The notes under the pieces were generated by a model that had not been told where the DNA came from, made no database searches, and saw only the letters and a list, made by a program, of their open reading frames with translations. DNA of 64,000 nt, taken from NCBI RefSeq assembly GCF_001922575.1, contig NZ_MRCI01000001.1, positions 992,001-1,056,000 of the forward strand, written 5' to 3'. This DNA is from Neptunomonas phycophila. Its GTDB lineage: Bacteria; Pseudomonadota; Gammaproteobacteria; Pseudomonadales; Balneatricaceae. The translations under genes were made by a program, and so were the position numbers. Positions 9,079-18,772 of the stretch are shown in pieces. Position 1 is the first letter of the stretch; every line of letters starts with the position of its first letter.

Positions 9079-11477
9079 CCACATTGGTAGGTTTCCGTAA
9101 TAGAAACCCGTTGACCTTGCGAATCCTGATTTCTATAGTGCTGGCCAGTTCAGTATTTGCAGCTGTGATAACGGGCTTTCATCTTTACGGTAAATTCCGT
9201 GAAGATATGCAAACATTGGATGTACGTTTGCGAGATGCGGAGTCTACTTTTTTACCCTCCATTGTTGATGCCGTATGGCGCGTCGATAAACCGCTTGTTG
9301 TTCTCAATTTAAACGCTATTGCTCAATTACCCTTTGTGAATTATTTAGTCATTAATTCACCTGATTTTGAATCGATTGGAGTCGGTGAAAAGTCAGACGG
9401 CCCTTTTCAAACGCTCCAGCGATATCAGCTTTCCTACCAACAGGGTGATGAAACTAGCACTGTGGGGGAGCTCATCATTCAGGTAGATCGCCATTCTATA
9501 TATGAAAACATCGGCCGTGATGCCGTTATTCTGCTGTTGCTCAATGCATTTAAAACATTATGCGTTTCGCTCATCATTTTATACTTGATGGATAAAATGC
9601 TGTTTCGCTATTTACGTCGACTACGCAATACGGCGTCGGGTATTACAATGGAGCGCTTGAGTGAGCGCTTCACTTTAGGACGAGACCCTGATCTCCCTGT
9701 CGATGAACTGGACGATATTTGTCAGTCGCTCGAAAGCATGCGTATTAGAATAGAGCAGGGTGTAACAGAACTGCGTATTACTAAAGCTGAGCGCGAGCGT
9801 GTCTATCACGCGGCTAGCGAAGGCGAAACCGCGGTTATTATCTTCAACGAATACGGTGTTATCCGATTTTATAACCATCAGTTTGAGGGGCTGCTTGATA
9901 AATTAACAATCCGTTTGCCCGCGTCTTTGACGGATATGTACGTTATTGATGAAGTGCTAGATTCAATTGATACTCAACTGAGCACTCGCTCTTTGGTAAA
10001 TGCCCTCATGGGTGAGAATCATGCGTGGCATAAAGAGTTATTTTTGTTACCACCTGACAGCCCGCCGTGTTGGTTTAATCTGCGCTGTGTTAGCTATCTG
10101 AATACCTACGATGATGAACAGCAATATATCTTGTCGATACGGGATGTTACTGAGCTAAAGAATGCTTATGTGCGTCAACAGGAGCTTGTAGAAAAGGATG
10201 CTCTTACTGGCTTGCCAAGTTTGGCCGTGGGGTTAGACATGTTGCAAACTAGGTTAGACACGAGTGTCGATCACAATGCACATTTAGCCGTATTCATCGT
10301 GAGTACAAATGCTTATAAAGCGGTGCAAGAGACGTTTGGGTTGCAGTATGCCGATCTTATGTTGCTGCAAATCTCTGAAATTATAGCTCACAAAGCACCG
10401 CCGGCTACGTTGTTAATGCGCTCAGGGGAGAGTGACTTTTTATGTGCTTTTGAACTAAGAAGTGCACATGCTCGTTTGGTTCTCGAATTTTTAGACCGAC
10501 TAAACGAAGCGTTTAATGCCCCGCTTTATATTCACGATGAGCCAGTACACATTGATCATTACGGTGGCGTTGCTATTTCCCCCAATGATGGGATAACCAG
10601 TGAAGATCTACTCCAACACGCTATGTCTGCCCTATACAAGGCTAAAGAGGCACGCTCTGATAACCGTTTTTATTTTTACGAGCCAGCGATGAAACAAGAG
10701 TCTGTGCGGCGGCTTTACATTGCAGCTCATATCCGAAGTGGGAAATGTGCAGAGGAATTAGAGGTCTATTTTCAACCGATTCTTAAAGCAGGAAGTAACC
10801 AATTAATTGCTTGTGAGGCGCTCGCACGTTGGGATAGCCCTGTGTTAGGCGTGATACCGCCTACAGAATTTATTTTTGAAGCAGAGCGGTTGCATGCAAT
10901 TTGCCAGTTAGGGGAGTCGATTTTACAACGGGCTTGTATCCAAGCGGCTAAATGGCTGCCTTTAGCATCTAAAGGCTTTTATATGAGTGTTAATATCTCG
11001 CCATTGCAAGTAGAGAACCGAGATTTTATTAAGGTAGTCAAAAATGCTTTAGCGATTGCTCAATTACCCCCCAATGCGTTAAAGCTAGAGGTAACTGAGC
11101 GCTTGTTATTAAATGATGACAGTTACGTAGAAGAAAAAATGCAAGAGCTAAAGGCGTTGGGGGTGAGAATAGCTATTGATGATTTTGGCAGTGGTTATGC
11201 TTCATTAAATTATTTATGCCAGTATCCATTTGAGCTGTTAAAGATCGATCAGAGTTTTATTAGTAAGCTCCTTGAAGACCGTAGTAGCCGCATTCTCGTT
11301 AAAATGATTATTCAAATGGCACACGATTTGGGTTTAGAAACGGTAGCCGAAGGTATAGAAGATAAGCAGGTCCAAGAGTTATTAGAAAGTATGGGGTGTG
11401 ACTATCTACAAGGCTACTTGTACAGCGTACCTTTGCCCGCCGGTGACTTTGAGTCTTATCTTAATCAGCGGCTGTAA
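9072..11477 (+). CDS. Membrane c-di-GMP phosphodiesterase, degenerate GGDEF + EAL
   Basis: An 801-residue inner-membrane protein: membrane helix (about 20-40), periplasmic domain, second helix (about 150-175), HAMP-like linker, PAS-like segment (about 245-370), GGDEF-type domain and EAL domain. The GGDEF signature is replaced by GESDF (residues 452-456), so cyclase activity is unlikely. The EAL site is intact (E582-A-L; EVTERLLL, IDDFGSGYASL, KIDQSF, AEGIED), predicting hydrolysis of cyclic di-GMP, perhaps with GTP control through the dead GGDEF domain. It stands alone between a regulator and a thioredoxin-like gene. Its start lacks a close ribosome site and overlaps a six-codon leader ORF. 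Confidence 0.9.
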   Translation: MLTTLVGFRNRNPLTLRILISIVLASSVFAAVITGFHLYGKFREDMQTLDVRLRDAESTFLPSIVDAVWRVDKPLVVLNLNAIAQLPFVNYLVINSPDFESIGVGEKSDGPFQTLQRYQLSYQQGDETSTVGELIIQVDRHSIYENIGRDAVILLLLNAFKTLCVSLIILYLMDKMLFRYLRRLRNTASGITMERLSERFTLGRDPDLPVDELDDICQSLESMRIRIEQGVTELRITKAERERVYHAASEGETAVIIFNEYGVIRFYNHQFEGLLDKLTIRLPASLTDMYVIDEVLDSIDTQLSTRSLVNALMGENHAWHKELFLLPPDSPPCWFNLRCVSYLNTYDDEQQYILSIRDVTELKNAYVRQQELVEKDALTGLPSLAVGLDMLQTRLDTSVDHNAHLAVFIVSTNAYKAVQETFGLQYADLMLLQISEIIAHKAPPATLLMRSGESDFLCAFELRSAHARLVLEFLDRLNEAFNAPLYIHDEPVHIDHYGGVAISPNDGITSEDLLQHAMSALYKAKEARSDNRFYFYEPAMKQESVRRLYIAAHIRSGKCAEELEVYFQPILKAGSNQLIACEALARWDSPVLGVIPPTEFIFEAERLHAICQLGESILQRACIQAAKWLPLASKGFYMSVNISPLQVENRDFIKVVKNALAIAQLPPNALKLEVTERLLLNDDSYVEEKMQELKALGVRIAIDDFGSGYASLNYLCQYPFELLKIDQSFISKLLEDRSSRILVKMIIQMAHDLGLETVAEGIEDKQVQELLESMGCDYLQGYLYSVPLPAGDFESYLNQRL

Positions 11478-11548
11478 TTAAGTTTTTGATCGCTATGTTT
11501 GTGTAAGCATTCTTTGTTATCCTCCCCATTTTATTTGTCATCCTATAT

Positions 11549-12139
11549 ATGGTTAACATGTTAAAGCAGTATAAATACTCGGTTATCTGGGCAGGCGTTT
11601 TGTGTTGGTTGATCATTATCGGTCTCACTTTTTGGTGGTTTGAATTTAGAATTAACCGTCAAGTAGACTCAACACAAGAGGCCGTGTTTGATAGCCGAAT
11701 TTACTCACACAATGCCTTATCGCGCGGCGTGAAGTCTGACGGGACTACTGTTATCCATTACTTTGATATCAGCTGTCCGTGCACGCGCTTTAATACCCCT
11801 CATGTAAGAGATCTCATTGAAAGGTACAGCGCTCAGGGCGTTAATTTTTTGATCAGAGCGGCAGACGTACCTTCATTGAGGCAAGCTAATCGACTATTTG
11901 GCGACCAAACCGTGCGCTTAGCCCGCGAAAATGAGGCACCTGCCGCGAGTCCTAGTGCGATTGTTATTACAGGGGGAGAGGTGAATTATATAGGTCCTTA
12001 TAGCCCAGAAGCGGTGTGCTCAACGGCGGCTGGAGACTTTGTTGGCTTGGTGTTAGATGATCTTTTGGCCAATAAGCCATTCAAACAGCCAACTAATTTA
12101 GCAATGGGCTGTTTTTGCGAATGGCCGAGTTCCAGTTAG
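11549..12139 (+). CDS. Membrane-anchored thioredoxin-like protein (DUF6436-like)
   Basis: A 196-residue protein with one N-terminal membrane helix (about 9-32) and a periplasmic thioredoxin-like domain. The motif DISCPCTRFNTPHVRDLI (about residues 73-90) resembles a thioredoxin CXXC site reduced to CPC, and SAIVITGG corresponds to the cis-Pro strand. It resembles a conserved gammaproteobacterial family of unknown role (DUF6436, from memory). A second in-frame ATG at 11558 could be the start. Function uncertain; a periplasmic redox role is only suggested by the fold. Confidence 0.7.
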   Translation: MVNMLKQYKYSVIWAGVLCWLIIIGLTFWWFEFRINRQVDSTQEAVFDSRIYSHNALSRGVKSDGTTVIHYFDISCPCTRFNTPHVRDLIERYSAQGVNFLIRAADVPSLRQANRLFGDQTVRLARENEAPAASPSAIVITGGEVNYIGPYSPEAVCSTAAGDFVGLVLDDLLANKPFKQPTNLAMGCFCEWPSSS

Positions 12140-12158
12140 TACTTTGTCAGCCTGTACG

Positions 12159-12755
12159 TTACTGGCAGTCCCTTACGGTAATCCACTGATCATCAGAAAT
12201 ACCTAAGTTACGTGCCACTTGCATGAATTGGTCGCATTGAACGAGTGAGGGTTGCTCGCTTCTAGAAAGCAACCATGCATAGTCAGTGTTTGGCCCAACC
12301 ACTAACGCCATTTGATAGTCAGCATCTAATTTAGCGATGTGATAACCACCATAGAAAGGGCCAAAAAACGACACTTTCAAGCTGCCGGTGTTTTGGTCTT
12401 TTAAAAAATAGGCCTTGCCAATAGCCTCTTTCCATTCAGCTTTTTCCGAATCATATCCTCGGTTTACCACTTTGATTCCGCCATCGTCTCTAAGGGAGTA
12501 GGTGGCCGAGACGTCTGTTAAACCTTCTTCAAAAGAGTGATCTAGGCGCTTAATTTCGTACCAATGGCCTAAGTAGCGCTCGACCGCAAATGGCTGTACA
12601 GGTGTTACTCCTTCGGGTACTCCGGTACAGCCGGTAACCAAGCCTGCGATAGCGAGTAAACTAGCAAGCATTTTAGGCTTTTGTATTTTGGCGGTGTTGT
12701 AATTAGCTAAACTTAGGTACCGAACTATAGATAAACAGGTGTCTTTCATTGGCAT
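12159..12755 (-). CDS. Bacterial lipocalin, Blc-like lipoprotein
   Basis: The 198-residue protein carries the lipocalin signature YLGHWYEIKRL and the closing beta-barrel strands. A lipobox LVTGC follows a hydrophobic stretch (about residues 30-43), so the mature protein should be an outer-membrane lipoprotein. AAGGA 8-9 nt upstream supports the ATG at 12755, which leaves an unusually long tail before the lipoprotein signal; an internal ATG (residue 29) may be used instead. Blc-type lipocalins bind fatty acids or lysophospholipids and respond to envelope stress. It follows the photolyase gene by 12 nt, in the same direction. Confidence 0.85.
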   Translation of the reverse strand: MPMKDTCLSIVRYLSLANYNTAKIQKPKMLASLLAIAGLVTGCTGVPEGVTPVQPFAVERYLGHWYEIKRLDHSFEEGLTDVSATYSLRDDGGIKVVNRGYDSEKAEWKEAIGKAYFLKDQNTGSLKVSFFGPFYGGYHIAKLDADYQMALVVGPNTDYAWLLSRSEQPSLVQCDQFMQVARNLGISDDQWITVRDCQ

Positions 12756-12767
12756 AGTTGACGTCCT

Positions 12768-14357
12768 TTATATGTCTTGAATATGGTTTACTAGCCACAG
12801 AGTCTGCTCTTTGATGGCCTGTTGTTCATTAGGGGCTTTATTGCTCCAGTTCTTCACTTGCATAGCGAGTCTGGGGTTTTTAGAGAGACGTTCTTGGTGC
12901 TTGTCGACAAAATTCCAGTATAAAGTTGTGAAAGGGCATGCGTCATCCCCAGAAGATTTCTTGGGGTTATAACGGCAGTGTTTGCAATAATTGGACATTT
13001 TATTAATGTAGTTGCCGCTGGCGATATAGGGCTTTGAGCCTACAATGCCGCCATCAGCATACTGACTCATACCTAGGGTGTTTGGGACTTCTACCCAGGC
13101 TATCGCATCTACAAAAAAACCAAGATACCATTGGTGGATAGCCTTAGGATTTACCCCGTAGAGCAGTGAAAAAAGCCCGGTTACCATCAGCCTTTGTATA
13201 TGATGCCCGTACCCTGTCTGCAAGACCTGTGTTATGGATTGATTCATGCAATGCATGTGTGTTTTACCTGTCCAATAAAAGTCAGGGAGCGGTTGGTTCG
13301 CCTCTAACGCATTCCAGGTTAACCAATCGGCACGGTGATACCAGTATAAGCCTCTGACATACTCCCGCCAGCCAACAATCTGACGAATAAAGCCTTCAAC
13401 GGCATTAATCGGCGCATGTCCTGCCTGGTAGTGGACAAGTGCCGCTTCTACGACTTCTTGTGGATTAATCAGCTTTAAGTTAAGGCTGCTAGATAGTAAA
13501 GAGTGAAAAAGAGTTTGTTCATTCGTCCACATAGCGTCTTGGTGATCCCCAAAGCTTGCTAAACGTGTGTTGATAAAGCTGTCTAATGCCTCAAGCGCCT
13601 GCGAGCGGGTCACTGGCCAATTAAAATCTTCTAGCGTACCTGGGAGCTCTGAAAGGTGTTTCTCAATGTCTTTTTGGGCTTGTAAGGTGATCGGGTCTGG
13701 TGAGAATGTAGGAGGGGTAGGGAGGTTGCTGGGGCCGGCTTTACCAAAGCTTTTGCGGTTGTCAGCATCAAAGTTCCATTGGCCTCCTTCTGGTTTTTTG
13801 TTGTCCATTAATAGGTGTTTACGTTGTCGAAGGTGGCGATACCAATATTCCATGATTGGTTTTTTTCGTTTGCTCATCCATTGTTTAAATTCTCCCTTTT
13901 GGGCTAAAAAATGCGTATCTTCTAACCATTCAATTGAGCGACTTTCTTGTTTAGCCCAGCTATTGAGTGCGTTATAAACGCGATAGTCCCCGGGTAGTAC
14001 TGCTTTTATGTTAGTGGGGGAGCAATGTTCACAGGTTTGCTGTAACGCATCGCTTAAGGAAACGATTGTATGCGGTATATCCCAGTAAATGAGGGGAATG
14101 TTGTTTTGGGTCATCTGTTGTGCAAAATGACGCATCGCACTGAAAAAGAGGAGAGTGCGTTGCTTAGACGATATGGCAAGCCCGTTATCTTGTTGCGTCG
14201 TTGAGGGTAGGGATTCTTCAATAACTTCGGCCATTAAGGCGGCATCTTGCGATGGGTCGAAACCATCCCAGAGGGAGCTATCCTCATTAAGTTGATCACC
14301 AAGCACTATGTGCAGAGTACGGATGTTGCCGGTGATGGGAGATAACGGGTCTGCCAT
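12768..14357 (-). CDS. FeS-containing cryptochrome/(6-4) photolyase family protein
   Basis: A 529-residue protein of the FeS-BCP/CryPro photolyase group (PhrB type). It has the N-terminal antenna-type domain (LHIVLGDQL), a C-terminal FAD domain, and four cysteines placed as in the [4Fe-4S] members: KTHMHCMNQ, then YCKHC and DACPF near residues 460-485. Members repair (6-4) photoproducts in light, binding FAD and a lumazine-type antenna. I use ATG 14357 (AGAGG 5 nt upstream) rather than the TTG six codons earlier; it begins one base past the stop of the upstream nuclease gene, so the two are coupled. Confidence 0.9.
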   Translation of the reverse strand: MADPLSPITGNIRTLHIVLGDQLNEDSSLWDGFDPSQDAALMAEVIEESLPSTTQQDNGLAISSKQRTLLFFSAMRHFAQQMTQNNIPLIYWDIPHTIVSLSDALQQTCEHCSPTNIKAVLPGDYRVYNALNSWAKQESRSIEWLEDTHFLAQKGEFKQWMSKRKKPIMEYWYRHLRQRKHLLMDNKKPEGGQWNFDADNRKSFGKAGPSNLPTPPTFSPDPITLQAQKDIEKHLSELPGTLEDFNWPVTRSQALEALDSFINTRLASFGDHQDAMWTNEQTLFHSLLSSSLNLKLINPQEVVEAALVHYQAGHAPINAVEGFIRQIVGWREYVRGLYWYHRADWLTWNALEANQPLPDFYWTGKTHMHCMNQSITQVLQTGYGHHIQRLMVTGLFSLLYGVNPKAIHQWYLGFFVDAIAWVEVPNTLGMSQYADGGIVGSKPYIASGNYINKMSNYCKHCRYNPKKSSGDDACPFTTLYWNFVDKHQERLSKNPRLAMQVKNWSNKAPNEQQAIKEQTLWLVNHIQDI

Positions 14358-14358
14358 A

Positions 14359-15843
14359 TTAGCCTCTTTCTTCAAGCTGGTGTGTCAAGGGTGTAATTTG
14401 CAACTGATGTTGCTTGATTAGCTCGGGGTTCAATAAAAATCGGATCAGAATGAGGTATGCATCTAGATCAAAATGGGACGTGTTTGTTGGTGTAGCATTA
14501 AGCCGATTGTGCATAGTTGATTCGTCCTCAACTCTGCCTAGATAAATCCATTGATCAATAAGGTGGTAATGAGTGGTGGCTGAGTCTGACGCTGTGTTTT
14601 TGTCATGTTTGGGCGCTGCAGGCTCTGTCACTAAAATGGCTGACGCCCAAGGCCACATCAGGTTCTTGATTGAACTAAGAGACATATCAACGCGTAAATT
14701 GTAATGTTCAGCAGACTCTTGGTGTACGCAGGCCCCTTTGCATCGGCGAATTTGATGTGCAAAGCAGGCTCCTGATGCTTTTTTTTCTAACCCACTGAGC
14801 CGATGGCACAGCTGGTTGGCTTCCGCTAGGTATCTTAGAGTGCTTTCCGCTTTTTTCTTGCTACGGAATAAACCAAAGCGTTGGGTTATTTCGCTTACGT
14901 TGCTGGTATCTGCAAGTACTATCTGCAGTTGTAAGTAACCCGAGATATCTGTTGTTTTTTCAAGTTGATAGAGCTTGCGCGTTTTGGTTTGGCGGCGGTT
15001 ATAAGCTGGCATCAGCGTTTTTATTTCTGTGTTTTCAAGCAATTGAGCACCAAAGTCGGTTGGTGTCTCGGTATAGTCAATATGAGTAATCAGCTGGCTT
15101 ATTTTTAGGTCTTTGGCGTTGCTGTGATCACTACTAAAATGATTTAAAACACGGTCTCTAATCGAAATCGATTTACCGACGTATAGTAATTGGCCGTTCT
15201 CACTGTAAAATCGGTAAACTCCTGGTCGGCAAGGCAGTTTTTGTATTTCACCGGCCGGTAGATGGCTTGGTAGGCTACTGTTTGCTCTCAGGCTTTTGCA
15301 AATTGCCTCAATCTCTTCAGGTTCACAGGTTTGGCTAAAGTGTTGGAATAGATGAAGAATCGCTTCTGTATCTCCCATTGCTCGGTGGCGTGCAGACATT
15401 GGAATTGATAAGCGTTCGATAATGGCATCTAAACCATGACGCTTAAATTGCGGGTTGAGACGGCGGCTCAACTTAACAGAGCACAAGGGCTTAGTTGTAT
15501 ACTCGATCCCCACTCGCTTGAACTCGTTTTTTAAGAAGCCGTAATCAAAACGCGCGTTGTGAGCCACTAATACTTTACCTTCAAGTTTATCTATTAACTC
15601 GTCAGCAATGGTCTCGAAAGAGGGCTTACCTGCCAGCATCGAGTTAGAAATGCCTGTTAGCTTGGTTATCCAGGGTGGAATCGAGATTCCGGGGTTGATA
15701 AGTTGTTCCCAACGTTCGGTAATAACGCCGTCGGTAATGACTATTAATGCTATCTCGGTAATGCGATCTACGGTGGCTTTTCCGCCGGTAGTCTCACAGT
15801 CAAGCAGCACCATTTTTTTTGGAAAACCATGTAGTGTTGTCAA
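14359..15843 (-). CDS. DnaQ-like 3'-5' exonuclease fused to GIY-YIG (UvrC/Cho-like) domain
   Basis: The 494-residue protein has an N-terminal DEDD exonuclease (residues about 10-180: LLDCETTGG, HNARFDYGFL, HRAMGDTEA), then a GIY-YIG nuclease domain (about 205-290: PGVYRFYSENGQLLYVGKS) and a long UvrC/Cho-like tail with a cysteine cluster (ACFAHQIRRCKGAC). Such fusions are known in gammaproteobacteria and are thought to act in nucleotide excision or alternative repair. TTG 15843 opens the frame; ATG 15813, directly before the exonuclease motif, is an alternative, and neither has a clear ribosome site. It is adjacent and coupled to the photolyase gene, suggesting a joint DNA damage role. Confidence 0.87.
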   Translation of the reverse strand: MTTLHGFPKKMVLLDCETTGGKATVDRITEIALIVITDGVITERWEQLINPGISIPPWITKLTGISNSMLAGKPSFETIADELIDKLEGKVLVAHNARFDYGFLKNEFKRVGIEYTTKPLCSVKLSRRLNPQFKRHGLDAIIERLSIPMSARHRAMGDTEAILHLFQHFSQTCEPEEIEAICKSLRANSSLPSHLPAGEIQKLPCRPGVYRFYSENGQLLYVGKSISIRDRVLNHFSSDHSNAKDLKISQLITHIDYTETPTDFGAQLLENTEIKTLMPAYNRRQTKTRKLYQLEKTTDISGYLQLQIVLADTSNVSEITQRFGLFRSKKKAESTLRYLAEANQLCHRLSGLEKKASGACFAHQIRRCKGACVHQESAEHYNLRVDMSLSSIKNLMWPWASAILVTEPAAPKHDKNTASDSATTHYHLIDQWIYLGRVEDESTMHNRLNATPTNTSHFDLDAYLILIRFLLNPELIKQHQLQITPLTHQLEERG

Positions 15844-15953
15844 AGGTAGAAGTATCCACTCGTTTTATTTAATTCAGTACGCTTTTTAAACGGCATTGGA
15901 TCTAGAAATGAACCTGAGGCGTAAACATATTTAGAACACCGTGGAGTAAAACT

Positions 15954-16601
15954 ATGTCTTTCATCGAGATCTCGCTTGGGTCGAGCGTTTCTGAGCCTAT
16001 TATCTTGTCTGCCCACACTAAGGTCAGGCAAGTAATGTTTGTAACCATGGCTTTTATGGCCTTTTCCCCCTCGGTTTCATGGTCACAAGATCTCCCGATA
16101 TCGAAAACCGCAGAATGCTCAGAAGCGTTAGACTTTACATACAAAGCACTTGGTGAGGACCGCAAGGTTCATTTATGTGATGCATACCAAGGTAAACTTG
16201 TATTGGTTGTTAACACCGCTAGCAAATGCGCATTTACACCCCAATATGATGGTTTAGAGGCTTTATATTCTACGTATAAAGAGAAAGGACTGGTTGTATT
16301 GGGCTTCCCTTCTAATGATTTTGCCGGACAAGAGCCGGGGACTGAGCAGCAAATACAGAATTTTTGTCGGCTTACTTATGGTGTTAACTTTCCTATGTTT
16401 GAAAAAGTTCGTGTTACACAGAATGAAGCCTCGCCTATTTATGAATGGCTTGCTCAAAAAACGGGAGAGTATCCAGGCTGGAATTTCCATAAATACCTCA
16501 TCTCGCCCAGTGGTGAGGTGATAGCCAGCTTTAAAAGCCATATTAAACCCGAGGATACCCGTATCGTTACTTTAATTGAACAACATTTACCGGCGCAATA
16601 A
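15954..16601 (+). CDS. Glutathione peroxidase (Cys type), exported
   Basis: The 215-residue protein has the peroxidase tetrad: Cys in NTASKCAFTPQY, Gln in FPSNDFAGQEPG, Trp/Asn in WNFHKYL, so it is a non-selenium thiol peroxidase reducing hydrogen or lipid peroxides. GGAG 7 nt before ATG 15954 supports that start, but a hydrophobic signal (FVTMAFMAFSPSVSWSQ) begins at about residue 29, so ATG 16035 would give a more normal signal peptide. Periplasmic location is likely. Its stop overlaps the start of the ABC1 kinase gene (TAATG). Confidence 0.9.
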   Translation: MSFIEISLGSSVSEPIILSAHTKVRQVMFVTMAFMAFSPSVSWSQDLPISKTAECSEALDFTYKALGEDRKVHLCDAYQGKLVLVVNTASKCAFTPQYDGLEALYSTYKEKGLVVLGFPSNDFAGQEPGTEQQIQNFCRLTYGVNFPMFEKVRVTQNEASPIYEWLAQKTGEYPGWNFHKYLISPSGEVIASFKSHIKPEDTRIVTLIEQHLPAQ

Positions 16602-17965
16602 TGCAATCTTCACACAGTGACAAGCATCCCGTATCTCGTACTCGTTCGGGAAAAAAAGTACCCTCAAGCCGTTTTTCTCGTTTGGTGAGTCTAGGAGGGT
16701 TAGCGAGCCGCTTAGCCGGAAATATAGCAGTAGAAGGCAGTAAAAAAGTGGCTCAAGGACACCGCCCTCGCATTAATGAATTGCTATTAACTCCCAATAA
16801 TGTGAAGAAAGTAGCGGATAAATTAGCCACTATGCGTGGTGCTGCTATGAAAGTAGGGCAGTTGATATCTATGGACGCAGGAACGATGCTTCCGCCCGAG
16901 CTATCAGCTGTATTTGACCGTTTGCGGTCAGACGGGGAAGTCATGCCAGCCACTCAGTTAATTTCTGTATTAGAGAAAAACTGGGGGGCAGATTGGCAGT
17001 CTCGTTTTACTCAATTTTCGTTTAAGCCGATTGCCGCGGCATCTATAGGTCAGGTGCATTCAGCTGTTTGCCAAGACGGGCGTCACATAGCGTTAAAAAT
17101 CCAGTACCCAGGCGTGCGCGAAAGCATTGATAGTGATATTGCTAATGTAGTTATGTTGCTGCGTATTAGTGGGTTTATCCCAAAATCATTAGATATAGAA
17201 CCGCTCATAACAGAGGCAAAAGAACAGCTAAAAGCCGAGTCAGACTATTGGGTGGAGGGTGAGCATTTAGAAAGTGTTAGGCACAAATTAGAAAGTTACC
17301 CTAGACGAGATGAGCTAATCACACCGTTATACTATCCGGATCAATCATCACGTGACATTCTAGCGATGTCTTTTGAGTCTGGTGAACCATTAGAGCAGTC
17401 GCTTACCAATGCCCCCCAACGACATCAAATAATGGAGCTGATATTCGATTTGTTTTTTACCGAGCTATTTGATTTTGGCTTGGTACAGACGGATCCTAAT
17501 TTGGCGAATTACTTGTATCAGCCAGACACGCAAAAGTTGGTTCTTTTAGATTTTGGTGCTGTACGCTCCTATACACCAGACTTTGTACGTGATTATTGGA
17601 GTGCGATCGAAGCGGCTGTTGAAGAAGACGAGGAACAACTGGCTGCGGCGCTTGGAAAACTGGGGTTTTTCAATACCAGCGCCGCTGTCGCCAACAAACC
17701 GATTATTTTGGCTATCTTTATGCTAGCGGTTGAGCCTTTGCGATGTGAAGGGATGTATAGCTTTGGATCCTCCAACATTGCTTTGCGGATACACGAGTTA
17801 GGAATGAGCATTAGTAAAGACCCTGACGCATGGCACACGCCACCGCCAGATGTGTTATTTCTGCATCGTAAGATGGCTGGCCTTTACTTGATGGCGGCAC
17901 GTTTAGACACCCAAGTAGATGTGCGAAGTATATTCCTTAAAACTCAGCGGCAAATGAATTTGTGA
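16601..17965 (+). CDS. ABC1/AarF (UbiB-like) atypical kinase family protein
   Basis: A 454-residue protein with the ABC1 hallmarks: the KxGQ motif (MKVGQLISMD), the Ala-rich loop AAASIGQVH replacing the usual P-loop, a catalytic Lys (IALKIQYPGV), DPNLANYL and DFG (LLDFGAV). These proteins act as ATPases in lipid or ubiquinone metabolism; this one lacks the C-terminal membrane helices of UbiB and resembles the shorter AarF group often found in stress clusters. It overlaps the peroxidase gene by one base and is clearly co-transcribed. Confidence 0.87.
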   Translation: MQSSHSDKHPVSRTRSGKKVPSSRFSRLVSLGGLASRLAGNIAVEGSKKVAQGHRPRINELLLTPNNVKKVADKLATMRGAAMKVGQLISMDAGTMLPPELSAVFDRLRSDGEVMPATQLISVLEKNWGADWQSRFTQFSFKPIAAASIGQVHSAVCQDGRHIALKIQYPGVRESIDSDIANVVMLLRISGFIPKSLDIEPLITEAKEQLKAESDYWVEGEHLESVRHKLESYPRRDELITPLYYPDQSSRDILAMSFESGEPLEQSLTNAPQRHQIMELIFDLFFTELFDFGLVQTDPNLANYLYQPDTQKLVLLDFGAVRSYTPDFVRDYWSAIEAAVEEDEEQLAAALGKLGFFNTSAAVANKPIILAIFMLAVEPLRCEGMYSFGSSNIALRIHELGMSISKDPDAWHTPPPDVLFLHRKMAGLYLMAARLDTQVDVRSIFLKTQRQMNL

Positions 17966-18028
17966 GTCTGATTAATCCTTATAATCTGTAGGACCATTGT
18001 TTTACATAAAGCGGTGCAGAGGATTCAC

Positions 18029-18772
18029 ATGTTGGAAAACTTTAGGGAAAACCTAAACGTCGTCGTTGTGGGCGCAACCGGTGGGATTGGTAATGCTATG
18101 GTTAGGGCATTACTTGAGACTCCACGAGTTGGCCATGTCTATACGTTCTCTCGTTCCCCAATATCTGAAGATCTTAAACAATGTTCGCAGATAACGGACA
18201 TTGGCATTGATATTACGAATGAGCAATCTGTTGCCGCTGCGGCTCAACGGTTAGATGGTAAATTAGTAGATATTGTTATCGTAGCAACTGGGCTATTGCA
18301 TGCACAAAACTTAGCTCCAGAGAAAAGTATCAAATCCTTAACAGCAGAGTCGTTTCAAGCTGTTTTCATGTCGAATACATTGGGACCGATGTTGGTTGCT
18401 AAACATTTTCTTCCTCTACTGAGAAGAAACCAAAAATCTGTGTTTAGTGCTTTGTCCGCGCGTGTTTCAAGCATATCTGATAATCGCCTAGGAGGCTGGT
18501 ATAGCTACCGAGCCAGCAAAACGGCATTAAATATGATGTTGAAATCTTTAGCTATTGAATGCCAGCGGACACACCCGCAAGCTATTGTCGTTGGGCTGCA
18601 TCCCGGGACGGTAGACACACCGCTATCAAAACCTTTTCAAAAACAGGTCAAACCAGATCAACTGTTTTTGCCCCATAACGCTGCTGAGTCATTACTTCAG
18701 GTGATTGACGGTCTCACATTAGAGGACAGTGGTAACCTTTTCGCGTGGGACGCAAAACAAATTTCTCCTTAA
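18029..18772 (+). CDS. Short-chain dehydrogenase/reductase
   Basis: The 247-residue protein has an N-terminal Rossmann motif (GATGGIGNAM) and the catalytic YxxxK (YRASK, about residue 165) with an upstream Ser, as in C-factor/CsgA-like SDRs. The start is ATG 18029, preceded by AGAGG at 6 nt; the upstream GTG at 18014 has no support. It follows the ABC1 kinase by about 60 nt. Similar SDRs occur with photolyase, folE and FAD oxidoreductase genes in marine gammaproteobacteria, suggesting one stress set. Substrate unknown. Confidence 0.87.
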   Translation: MLENFRENLNVVVVGATGGIGNAMVRALLETPRVGHVYTFSRSPISEDLKQCSQITDIGIDITNEQSVAAAAQRLDGKLVDIVIVATGLLHAQNLAPEKSIKSLTAESFQAVFMSNTLGPMLVAKHFLPLLRRNQKSVFSALSARVSSISDNRLGGWYSYRASKTALNMMLKSLAIECQRTHPQAIVVGLHPGTVDTPLSKPFQKQVKPDQLFLPHNAAESLLQVIDGLTLEDSGNLFAWDAKQISP

